Part shown: piece after piece, positions 57,184 to 64,000 of the stretch
How the letters are laid out: each line of letters starts with the position of its first letter
Numbering within the stretch: position 1 is the first letter of the stretch
Origin: Victivallis vadensis
GTDB taxonomy: Bacteria > Verrucomicrobiota > Lentisphaeria > Victivallales > Victivallaceae
DNA: 64,000 nucleotides
Assembly (NCBI RefSeq): GCF_003096415.1
Contig: NZ_QEKH01000023.1
Span: 1-64,000, forward strand
Reading direction: 5' to 3'
Notes under the pieces: model-generated
Told to the model about the DNA's origin: nothing
Databases searched by the model: none
Seen by the model: only the letters and a program-made list of their open reading frames with translations
Position numbers and translations under genes: made by a program

Positions 57184-57277
57184 TTCATATTTGATCATAA
57201 ATAATGAAAATACCACAATGGGAACCCGGAATTACGCCAATATTTCTCTTGACAACGAGCTCTTTCGGCCTCATAGT
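57180..57277 (+). promoter_or_regulatory. ROK gene promoter with shared box
   Basis: Box TTAATTCATATTTGATC-A-TAAATA at 57180-57203, overlapping the ThuA-like stop codon; TTGACA (57249-57254), 17-bp spacer, CATAGT (57272-57277). Box-to--35 distance 45 bp. Confidence 0.75.
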
Positions 57278-57310
57278 AGGAGAGAAACCAACCAAAACGC
57301 AGGGGTGCCC

Positions 57311-58564
57311 ATGTCTTTGAAGGATGTCGTCGAGAAAAGCCGTGAATTGCGGCAGAACAATAAGATGCTGAAACTGTTGGAACTGATCTGGAAAAATCCG
57401 GGAATCGCCCGGCGGGACCTCGGACCTCTGGCCAGGTTGAGCCGCGGCGCGGTCACCTCCAACATCACCCAGCTGATTGAAGAACAATATGTGGTCGAAG
57501 GAGAATCCGACCCGGAAAATGAAAACCGCCTCGGCCGCGGTTCCATCGGTCTGTACGTCGCGCCGGATTTCTTTTATACGATCGGCATCCTGATCCTGTC
57601 GGATTTCACCGCAGTGCTGTACGACGCCTCCGGCAAAGCGGTCAAGGTCTATCATGAACCGTTCAAAATGCAAAAAGAGGGAGCCTACCGACAGACTCTG
57701 GAAGCCCTGCAACGGGCGATTCCGCAACTGATGGGAGAGGCCCGGACTGAAGTGGTCGCGCTCGGCATCGCCTGCACCGGCATCATTGATTTCGACAGCG
57801 GCGAAGTGTTCTCCTCAAGCAGCTTCCCCGGAATCGGCCCGTTCAATCTTAAAAATTTCATCCGCGAACTGTGCGGGCTTGATCCATTCCTGATCAACAT
57901 CTCCCACTTGAATCCGATCATGGAGAAGCTCTGGGGAGCGGCGAAAAACATCGATAATTTCATCACGGTGGACGACTCCTGCACGGCCGGTTTTTTCCTG
58001 AACGGCGAATTGTTCCGGGGCTGGCAGAAGCACGCCGGGGAACTGGGATACATGAAAGTGACGGAGACGGCGGAAATCGCCAACGACGGCCGGGGGGGAG
58101 TGGTGGCGCTCAAAGCCCTCTCCCACGTCCTGTCCGACCAGCTTCGGAGCATGATCGCCAACGGCGGCCGCCCGAAAATTCTTGAATACATGGATTCGCC
58201 GGATCAGGAGATCACCACCGAACTTCTGGTACAGGCCATCGAAGGCGGCGACAAATACGTCGAGCAGAAGATGGCCGAACGCTACGAGGTGATCGGCGAG
58301 GCCATCGTGAACACCGCCTATATGCTGAATCCCGAGGCGATCTTCCTCGAAGCATGGACGGCGCGCTGTCCGCAGTGCACCCTAGATATCGTCGAACGCA
58401 AAATGGGCAGCTACGGATTGAGCAACTGGCATCTGAGCACCCGGATCCGCAGCTGCAAATGCACGATGAAAACGGCGCCGCGCGCGGTGGCGTATCTCGC
58501 CGCCGAGGTGGTGTTCCGCAACTCCGATTCCCGCAGGGCGGAGCAGGAAACCGAAGTCGAGTAA
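57311..58564 (+). CDS. ROK-family transcriptional regulator
   Basis: 417 residues from ATG 57311, chosen because AGGGG precedes it and the promoter at 57249-57277 lies downstream of the in-frame alternatives at 57092 and 57218. N-terminal winged helix (KLLELIWKNPGIARRDLGPLARLSRGAVTSNITQLIEEQYV) and a ROK sugar-kinase-like domain (VALGIACTGIIDF; KHAGELGYMKV). The usual zinc-binding CxCGxxGC motif is absent at its place, so sensing may differ from NagC/Mlc. Probably autoregulates and controls the ThuA-like gene via the shared box. Confidence 0.85.
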   Translation: MSLKDVVEKSRELRQNNKMLKLLELIWKNPGIARRDLGPLARLSRGAVTSNITQLIEEQYVVEGESDPENENRLGRGSIGLYVAPDFFYTIGILILSDFTAVLYDASGKAVKVYHEPFKMQKEGAYRQTLEALQRAIPQLMGEARTEVVALGIACTGIIDFDSGEVFSSSSFPGIGPFNLKNFIRELCGLDPFLINISHLNPIMEKLWGAAKNIDNFITVDDSCTAGFFLNGELFRGWQKHAGELGYMKVTETAEIANDGRGGVVALKALSHVLSDQLRSMIANGGRPKILEYMDSPDQEITTELLVQAIEGGDKYVEQKMAERYEVIGEAIVNTAYMLNPEAIFLEAWTARCPQCTLDIVERKMGSYGLSNWHLSTRIRSCKCTMKTAPRAVAYLAAEVVFRNSDSRRAEQETEVE

Positions 58565-58605
58565 CGGACGGAAAACGCCAAAATATAAGGAAATGAGGTG
58601 AAACC

Positions 58606-59919
58606 ATGAAAAAGAAAATTATCACACTGATCAAATTTCTGATGAGTTTTTCTTATCGCCTCCGGCCTCCCGTCTCTTCGCCAGCTCCCGCTCTGCGCAA
58701 AAGAGAGGCGGCAAGGTGCCGCTGCCGGGTAACGGGATGTGTGTCGTCACTACGTTCCTCCTACTTATCCCGCTGGGGAGCGCTGCTCCCCCGGCCCCTC
58801 GTTCCCGCTCTGCGTAGAAGAGAGGGGTTCGGGGGAGAGAAAGCGGCGACCAGCGCCGCGTCTCTCCCCGTACCAAACAATCTCAGCATCTCCCTTATTT
58901 CCAGCAAGCTCTCACGCCTCCGCCAATGCTCTGCAAGCGGCAAGCCGGAGCAAAAACGTGAAGTCGTCTTTCCGCAGAAAAGCGGGAAGACAACTTCACG
59001 TTATTGCGGATCTTCCTTCCCCGCCGGCCGACCGCTGCTCCGCCTGTCGACCGTCCCGTACCCGGCACCGGCACCTTGCCGGTCGTGGTCCAGCGGCGAA
59101 AGCGCTGGTCGCTCCGACAGGAGCGAAATCCTCCGTCGGAGACTATCCCGCTACAGTTTTACGCTGATTGAGCTGCTTATCGTGATAGCTATTATCGCGA
59201 TTCTGGCGGCGCTGCTGCTGCCGTCACTGCAGAAAGCGCGCCGGAAAGCGCAACAGGCGGGCTGCGCGTCCAATCTGAAACAGGTGGGCGTGCTGTTCCA
59301 GGGATACGGCGACTCGTTCAAGGGCTACCTGCCGGTCACCTATCAATGCGAATGCGGCCGGTACTGGTCCAACATCCTTTATGTGACGATGCAGCTCAAT
59401 ACGACGCTGATCGGAGAATTCGGAAACTGCTATCTGGGACATCCGGGCTACAATAACCCGCTCGGTTACTGCAATGAGGGATGCACGGCAGAAAAGGGAA
59501 CGGTGTTTCACTGTCCTTCACAGATTTCCGGGGCGGAGGGGAACAATGCAGGCGGGAACATGAAATATCCGGTCTCCTACGGGATGAACCCCTTCGGTTA
59601 CACGGCGGGCTGGACCACGGTCAACTCGCGCAAGATGAGCTGGGTGCGCCATCCTTCGGAGGCGATGCTGGCGATGGATGCGGGACACCTGCTGCTGGAA
59701 TTCTGGACTTTACGGGACATGCTCACATTGGCGCAACGCGGCGCTCCGACTCCTTTCCTGTCCAACAACGGCGATGTGCATAACGGCGGCGCGAATGTGC
59801 TGTATGTGGACGGCCATGTCGGGTATGCGAACTATTCGCGGTTGTTCAACGACCAGCCGACCACGACGATCTGGTCCACGCGCTTCTGGTCGTGCAATCC
59901 CACTCATAACGCAATGTGA
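58606..59919 (+). CDS. Pseudopilin-like protein with a ~185-residue N-terminal insertion
   Basis: 437 residues. A good ribosome site (GAGGTGAAACC) places the start at 58606, [13 protein letters not shown]. The prepilin motif [22 protein letters not shown] appears only near residue 185, preceded by Ser. Between them lies low-complexity Arg/Ser/Pro-rich sequence whose DNA is full of hairpins and short repeats but has no stop codon. No alternative ATG lies close to the motif. C-terminal [15 protein letters not shown] gives the H-x(n)-DGH motif. Encoded between the ROK regulator and a secreted GH2 enzyme, 21 bp before the latter. Confidence 0.75.
   Translation: MKKKIITLIKFLMSFSYRLRPPVSSPAPALRKREAARCRCRVTGCVSSLRSSYLSRWGALLPRPLVPALRRREGFGGEKAATSAASLPVPNNLSISLISSKLSRLRQCSASGKPEQKREVVFPQKSGKTTSRYCGSSFPAGRPLLRLSTVPYPAPAPCRSWSSGESAGRSDRSEILRRRLSRYSFTLIELLIVIAIIAILAALLLPSLQKARRKAQQAGCASNLKQVGVLFQGYGDSFKGYLPVTYQCECGRYWSNILYVTMQLNTTLIGEFGNCYLGHPGYNNPLGYCNEGCTAEKGTVFHCPSQISGAEGNNAGGNMKYPVSYGMNPFGYTAGWTTVNSRKMSWVRHPSEAMLAMDAGHLLLEFWTLRDMLTLAQRGAPTPFLSNNGDVHNGGANVLYVDGHVGYANYSRLFNDQPTTTIWSTRFWSCNPTHNAM
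58955..59002. repeat. Long hairpin inside the pseudopilin insertion
   Basis: AACGTGAAGT-C-GTCTT-T-CCGC pairs with GCGG-G-AAGAC-A-ACTTCACGTT around AGAAAA, 19 of 21 or so positions paired. A further hairpin lies at 59111-59142 (CTCCGAC/GTCGGAG), and a block CCCGCTCTGCG-YARA-AGAGAGG occurs twice (about 58686 and 58806). Confidence 0.75.
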
Positions 59920-59940
59920 TTTCAGAAAGGATCCCGCAAC

Positions 59941-62900
59941 ATGAAACTGCTGCTGATCAGCGCGTTGTGCCTGCCGCTCGTGTCGGGGGCGGCCGAACTG
60001 ACGATTCCGGAGGAACCGGCGTTCACGGAACCGGCTCCGCTGCCGCCCGCGCAATTGCCGGAGGGACGGCTGCACAAGCCGGTTTCACCGGAATGGGGGT
60101 GCCGGTCCCTTGACGGAGAGTGGCGTTTCCGGAAAGTTCCGTTCGTGAAAGGACGCGACGAACGGAACGACGAAGGCATCCGCGACCGGCTGTTCGCGGC
60201 GGGCGTCGACGATGCGGGGTGGGAGAGGATCACGGTGCCGGGCAGCTGGTGGCTGCACAACGGCTGGGACGCCTCACCGGGCAAGCTCGGTTATTACCGC
60301 CGCACCTTTGAAATAAAGCCGGAAGAGACCGGCCCGAACCGGCGGGTCATCCTCGACTTCCGGCGGGTTTCGGACCGCGCCGACGTATGGGTCAACGGCA
60401 AAAGCGCCGGGGAACCGCATTTCGGGCGTGCCGCGAGTTTCCAATATGACATCGGCGCACTGGTGAAACCGGGAAAGAACGAGCTGGCGGTGCGCGTATA
60501 CGACTATCAGGGCGGCTCTACCGGCTGGCGGGCGCATATCGGCGGCATCTGCGACGGCGTGCGGCTGCTGACGCTGCCGGGCGGCTGTTTCGTCTCCGGG
60601 GCGATGATCACGCCGGACCTGAAAAGCGGGACAGTGGCGATCCAGGTCCGGACGATCGCGCCGCAACCCGGTCGCGGGCTGACCGCCGAAATCGTGGACC
60701 CCGAAAGCGATACCGTGGTCGCTTCGCGGCAATTCGGCGGCTTTGCGGTTCCGGCCGGAACCGGCTGGAGCGAGCTCGGTACGGTCGCGATCCCGTCGCC
60801 CCGGCTGTGGACTCCCGGGGACCCGTTCCGTTACGTGCTGCGGCTGCGCGACCCGGCGGGCAACACGGTCGGTTTCGAGCCCTTCGGTTTCCGTGAATTC
60901 AAAGCCGAAGGGGAGTGGCTGATGCTGAACGGCAGGAAATTCAAGCCGCGGATGTTCACGTATACGACCCAGTGGGTCCGCCGCGTCCATAACAACATCG
61001 GCCATTCGTCGGAACGGCTGCTGCGGATGATGAAGGATCAGCTGCATGTGAATATGATCCGGCCGCACAGCATGGACGGCACGCCGTTCGAGGGCCTGTA
61101 CGAAATCTGCGACCGGATCGGAATGCTGGTCTACTTCGACTGGAGCGGTCCCGGCGGACATCAGGCCTATGACAAAAAGTGGAACGACAGCATTCTCGAA
61201 GCCGCGCCGGAACTGGAGGCGTTCATCCGCGACAACTACAACCGCCCCTGTCTGGCGATGTGGTCGCTCGGCAATGAAATCTACGAGGGGCACTACAACC
61301 TCTATTTCTCGCAGAATCTGGATAAGCTCTACGGCATGGTCAAAAAGCTGGACCGCCAGAACCGGCCGGTGTGCAGCTCCTCCGGGCGGCAGTCGATCGA
61401 GGCGTTGCAGTCCGGACTGCTCAAGGAGCGCACCGACGTCGCGGACGATCACCAGTATCGCGGCTCCTACTGCGGCTCGTGGCAGGAAAATATCGGCCAT
61501 ATCACTTATTATGCGCAGGTTGCGCGACATCACTTCAACCGTCCGATCCCGAAAATCGACGCTGAATACGGCGTACCGGGAGATTGCGCCCGCTACCGGG
61601 GCGACCTGACGCAGCAGGCGGTCGCGGCGGTCCTCGCCATGCCGCGCGACACGGCGGCGTTCAAGGAGGCTTATGCGAAAATGCTGCGCGATCCGCGTCC
61701 CGAAGTCGGCGGTTACCTGCGCCTGCTCAGCAACTATGCGACGCCGGACGACTACGCGGCCAAGAAGCCGCTCTACCGGAAATACGGTTTCCGCTACGCG
61801 AAGCGCCCGATCGAAATCTACCGCCGGGCGGGCGTGGAGTGTCTCGGCGGCCACACCAATATCCAGTGGTACGATCTGGTCCGGGAGTTTCCCGACGGCT
61901 ATCACGTCGCGGACCTGCCGCAGGCGCCGCCGGAGGAGTGGCGGGTGATGCCGCCCTTCTACTGGATCGCCCGCTGCTACAATCCGACGCTGGTTTCCGC
62001 CGGGGTGTTCAACCAGCAGCCCTACGCGGGGCGGGACGAAAAAGCCGAGGTGTTCGTGACCAACGACCTGAATGAGGACGGCGATTTCGAAGTCGTGTCG
62101 CAGTTCCGGCTGGAAAGCGGCACGGTCATCACGCTTCCCGCGCTGAAATTCGGCACGGTTCCGGCGATGGGGCAGAAGAGCCTGATCCTGGAATACCGCA
62201 CCCCGGACTGCCGCCGGATCGAGCGCGGCCGGCTCGAACTCTATTTGTTCCGCGACGGCAGACGCGTCGGCGACAACTGTTACGATCTCTCGATCTTTCC
62301 GGCCCGCAAGACCGGGCTGCCCGCCCGCTGCGCCCTCTACGACAGCGCCGGAGCCAAATTCCGCGGCCTGCTGAAAACCCCGACCACAACCGGCGTGTTG
62401 CGGCAGCTCGGCTGCCGGGCGCAGGCGATCAGGAACTTCGACCGGCTGGATGAATTCACACATCTGATCATCGGCGGCAACTGCTTCGACCAGATCGTGT
62501 TGGACAATGGCGACCGGCTGTTCCGCTGGGTGAAGAGCGGCGGCAAGCTGCTGGTGATGGAGCAGAGCCTCTGCGGCAAGGTGCCGTTCCTCGCGAATTA
62601 CAGCGTCGTCTCCGGCAATCCGGGCACGCTCGCGACCTTGGTGGACCCGGCCCATCCGGTGTTCAAGTCGCTGCGTCAGGAGGAGATGGACAGCTGGATC
62701 GGCAATCAGGGCCGGATGAGCCGTTTCGCCCTGGCTCCGCTGGATGCGGGCATGGTGGCGGTCTCGCCGCTGGCGGCCAGCGGCGACCCGGAGTGTTACA
62801 AGGCAATCCTGTGCGACGTGAAGGTCGGGCGCGGCGAGGTGATCCTGTCCCAGCTGGCCGCTTCGGAGCGGATGCGCGAAAGCGGCGCGGCCGGGGAGTA

Positions 62901-63606
62901 CCTGTGCAGCCTGCTGGAATACTTCGCCGCGCCGGACGTTTCAAAATTCGCGATGGCGGTCCCGGACGCCGCCTCCGGGCGGGTCCGTTATCTGGCGGAC
63001 AAAGACGCATTCCATTTTGACCTCTCCCGAGCAGTGAACCGCTCCTTCTCCGACGACAAAGCCGGGGACCGGCAGGGCGGCTGGACCGATTTCGGCGCGA
63101 GCGCGGATTTCCGTTCGATTCCGACCGGAGTTACACGGCTGCAGGGCGGAGTGCCGTTCCGCATTCTCGACCCGGCGAAAAACAACAGCAGTTCCTGCAT
63201 TGTGCTGAAAGGAGAAAAACGGCCGTACTTCCCGGAACGCGCCGATATCCCGGTCAACGCGCTGCTGAACACGATCTACGTGCTGCATACCGCGATGTAT
63301 GCGAATGAGCCCGGCCCGGCGGTGCGCTATATCCTGCGCTACGAGGACGGCAAAACCCATGAATTCGCGGCGGACACCCGTTACGACCTGCCGGACTGGT
63401 GGGAGGCGAAGAGCCGCCGCAACGCCGAGGTGGTGTTCCGCGACGGCGAAAAGGGGCTGTTCGTCAGCGAGTTCGTCAACCCGCGTCCCAATGTGAAAAT
63501 CACCGGCCTGGAGATCGTGTCGGCGGGGAAAGCGATTCCGGTGGTAGTCGCCGTAACCGGCCGTATCCGGCTGTCTTCGACCATCTCGGGGGTTGGTGAA
63601 AAATGA
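59941..63606 (+). CDS. Secreted GH2-family glycosidase
   Basis: 1221 residues, signal peptide MKLLLISALCLPLVSGAA, AAGGA before ATG. GH2 layout: jelly-roll (ITVPGSWWLHNGWD, ADVWVNGKSAGE), immunoglobulin-like domain, TIM barrel with acid/base Glu in MWSLGNEIYEG and nucleophile Glu in KIDAEYGVP. A glutamine-amidotransferase-like or beta region follows (LIIGGNCFDQ), and the C-terminal ~205 residues are the module shared with 20826 and 47387. Hydrolyses beta-galactosides, mannosides or glucuronides; specificity not determinable. Operon with the preceding pseudopilin. Confidence 0.85.
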   Translation: MKLLLISALCLPLVSGAAELTIPEEPAFTEPAPLPPAQLPEGRLHKPVSPEWGCRSLDGEWRFRKVPFVKGRDERNDEGIRDRLFAAGVDDAGWERITVPGSWWLHNGWDASPGKLGYYRRTFEIKPEETGPNRRVILDFRRVSDRADVWVNGKSAGEPHFGRAASFQYDIGALVKPGKNELAVRVYDYQGGSTGWRAHIGGICDGVRLLTLPGGCFVSGAMITPDLKSGTVAIQVRTIAPQPGRGLTAEIVDPESDTVVASRQFGGFAVPAGTGWSELGTVAIPSPRLWTPGDPFRYVLRLRDPAGNTVGFEPFGFREFKAEGEWLMLNGRKFKPRMFTYTTQWVRRVHNNIGHSSERLLRMMKDQLHVNMIRPHSMDGTPFEGLYEICDRIGMLVYFDWSGPGGHQAYDKKWNDSILEAAPELEAFIRDNYNRPCLAMWSLGNEIYEGHYNLYFSQNLDKLYGMVKKLDRQNRPVCSSSGRQSIEALQSGLLKERTDVADDHQYRGSYCGSWQENIGHITYYAQVARHHFNRPIPKIDAEYGVPGDCARYRGDLTQQAVAAVLAMPRDTAAFKEAYAKMLRDPRPEVGGYLRLLSNYATPDDYAAKKPLYRKYGFRYAKRPIEIYRRAGVECLGGHTNIQWYDLVREFPDGYHVADLPQAPPEEWRVMPPFYWIARCYNPTLVSAGVFNQQPYAGRDEKAEVFVTNDLNEDGDFEVVSQFRLESGTVITLPALKFGTVPAMGQKSLILEYRTPDCRRIERGRLELYLFRDGRRVGDNCYDLSIFPARKTGLPARCALYDSAGAKFRGLLKTPTTTGVLRQLGCRAQAIRNFDRLDEFTHLIIGGNCFDQIVLDNGDRLFRWVKSGGKLLVMEQSLCGKVPFLANYSVVSGNPGTLATLVDPAHPVFKSLRQEEMDSWIGNQGRMSRFALAPLDAGMVAVSPLAASGDPECYKAILCDVKVGRGEVILSQLAASERMRESGAAGEYLCSLLEYFAAPDVSKFAMAVPDAASGRVRYLADKDAFHFDLSRAVNRSFSDDKAGDRQGGWTDFGASADFRSIPTGVTRLQGGVPFRILDPAKNNSSSCIVLKGEKRPYFPERADIPVNALLNTIYVLHTAMYANEPGPAVRYILRYEDGKTHEFAADTRYDLPDWWEAKSRRNAEVVFRDGEKGLFVSEFVNPRPNVKITGLEIVSAGKAIPVVVAVTGRIRLSSTISGVGEK

Positions 63607-63623
63607 TTGAAAGGAGTATCGCC

Positions 63624-64000
63624 ATGTGGTTCAAACCGTTATTGTCGGCCGGAATCTGCGCCGTGCTTTGCACCGGGGCCGCCGCCGGCGCCCTGACCAA
63701 GCCCTTCAACTACCGCGGAACGCAATACCGATTGACCGTGTCGCCGTCGGGCAGGCTGGAGAACTGTTTCACCGGCAAGGAGAAGTTCTTCTCATCTCTC
63801 GAACTCTACGGCAGTTACGAGCATCCGGGCGAATCCTACGACGACCGGATGTTTCAGGGAAATGCGTCGCCGGTTTCGACCGCAGTGGAAAAGCGGGACG
63901 GAAACCGGGTCCGGCTGGTCTCCACCGGCATGCTCGGCAACGCGAAGGTACGGCAGGCCGCCGCGTTCGAGCAGACGGTCGACCTGGAACCATCCGGCTT
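63624..64000 (+). CDS. Secreted protein, 3' partial
   Basis: ATG 63624 follows AAAGGAG at 7 bp and the frame is open to the window end (125 codons). Signal peptide MWFKPLLSAGICAVLCTGAAAGA, then a beta-rich region (YRGTQYRLTVSPSGRLENCF, VRLVSTGMLGNAKV) like the N-terminal sandwich of glycan-active enzymes. Starts 17 bp after the GH2 gene, so the same operon. Family cannot be assigned from the fragment. Confidence 0.75.
   Translation, partial: MWFKPLLSAGICAVLCTGAAAGALTKPFNYRGTQYRLTVSPSGRLENCFTGKEKFFSSLELYGSYEHPGESYDDRMFQGNASPVSTAVEKRDGNRVRLVSTGMLGNAKVRQAAAFEQTVDLEPSG

Noticed and set aside
60274-62655. 793-residue minus-strand ORF
   Set aside because: Antisense to a clear GH2 gene in high-GC DNA; composition rich in Arg, Ala, Gln, His and no domain.

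Overview
The window looks like a chromosomal segment of a gut-type Lentisphaerota bacterium, close to Victivallis. The evidence is a GC-rich background, several operons that each pair a secreted carbohydrate-active enzyme with a pseudopilin-like protein ([19 protein letters not shown]-terminus, C-terminal H-x(n)-DGH motif), GntR/LacI hybrid and AraC regulators, and an SSS sugar symporter. This assignment is inference from gene style; no rRNA is present.

Region 1 (1-8642) holds the 3' part of a giant beta-helix repeat surface protein. Next come a 35-residue peptide gene with a YxxPxL leader motif, a terminator and a fresh promoter, then a four-gene cassette: HPr-kinase-like protein, PqqD-like recognition protein, ABC exporter and S26-like peptidase. 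This resembles a ribosomal-peptide (RiPP) locus without any standard cyclase or radical-SAM maturase, and it is the best candidate for an undescribed system here.

Region 2 (8719-27829) starts with an initiator tRNA gene followed by a 19-kb island bounded by perfect 56-bp direct repeats of the tRNA 3' part. The original tRNA terminator is stranded beyond the far repeat. The island carries a dead tyrosine integrase, small DNA-binding proteins, two carbohydrate cargo blocks (GH78, beta-helix/SGNH protein, pseudopilin and GntR; then a truncated barrel protein, GH36-like enzyme and phosphoesterase), a rearrangement scar and a second broken integrase. A third integrase scrap lies outside it, so the site has been used repeatedly.

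Region 3 (28420-45094) is a rhamnose-glycan type locus. A minus-strand series (SSS symporter, pseudopilin, large TIM-barrel protein with a duplicated N-terminal module, GH78, GH106-like, GH1) is divergent from an AraC regulator, and a sialidase-like gene follows. Three promoters here share a 20-bp box exactly 8 bp upstream of the -35 hexamer with 17-bp spacers, defining an AraC regulon by sequence alone.

Region 4 (45396-64000) has a GntR/LacI regulator with a pseudopilin and a GH-A enzyme; a second GntR/LacI regulator divergent from a catabolic operon (MDR dehydrogenase, xylose-isomerase-like TIM barrel, GH57, radical SAM/SPASM protein); then a ThuA-like gene and a ROK regulator sharing a promoter box; and finally a pseudopilin with an unusual 185-residue N-terminal insertion, a GH2 enzyme and the start of another secreted protein.
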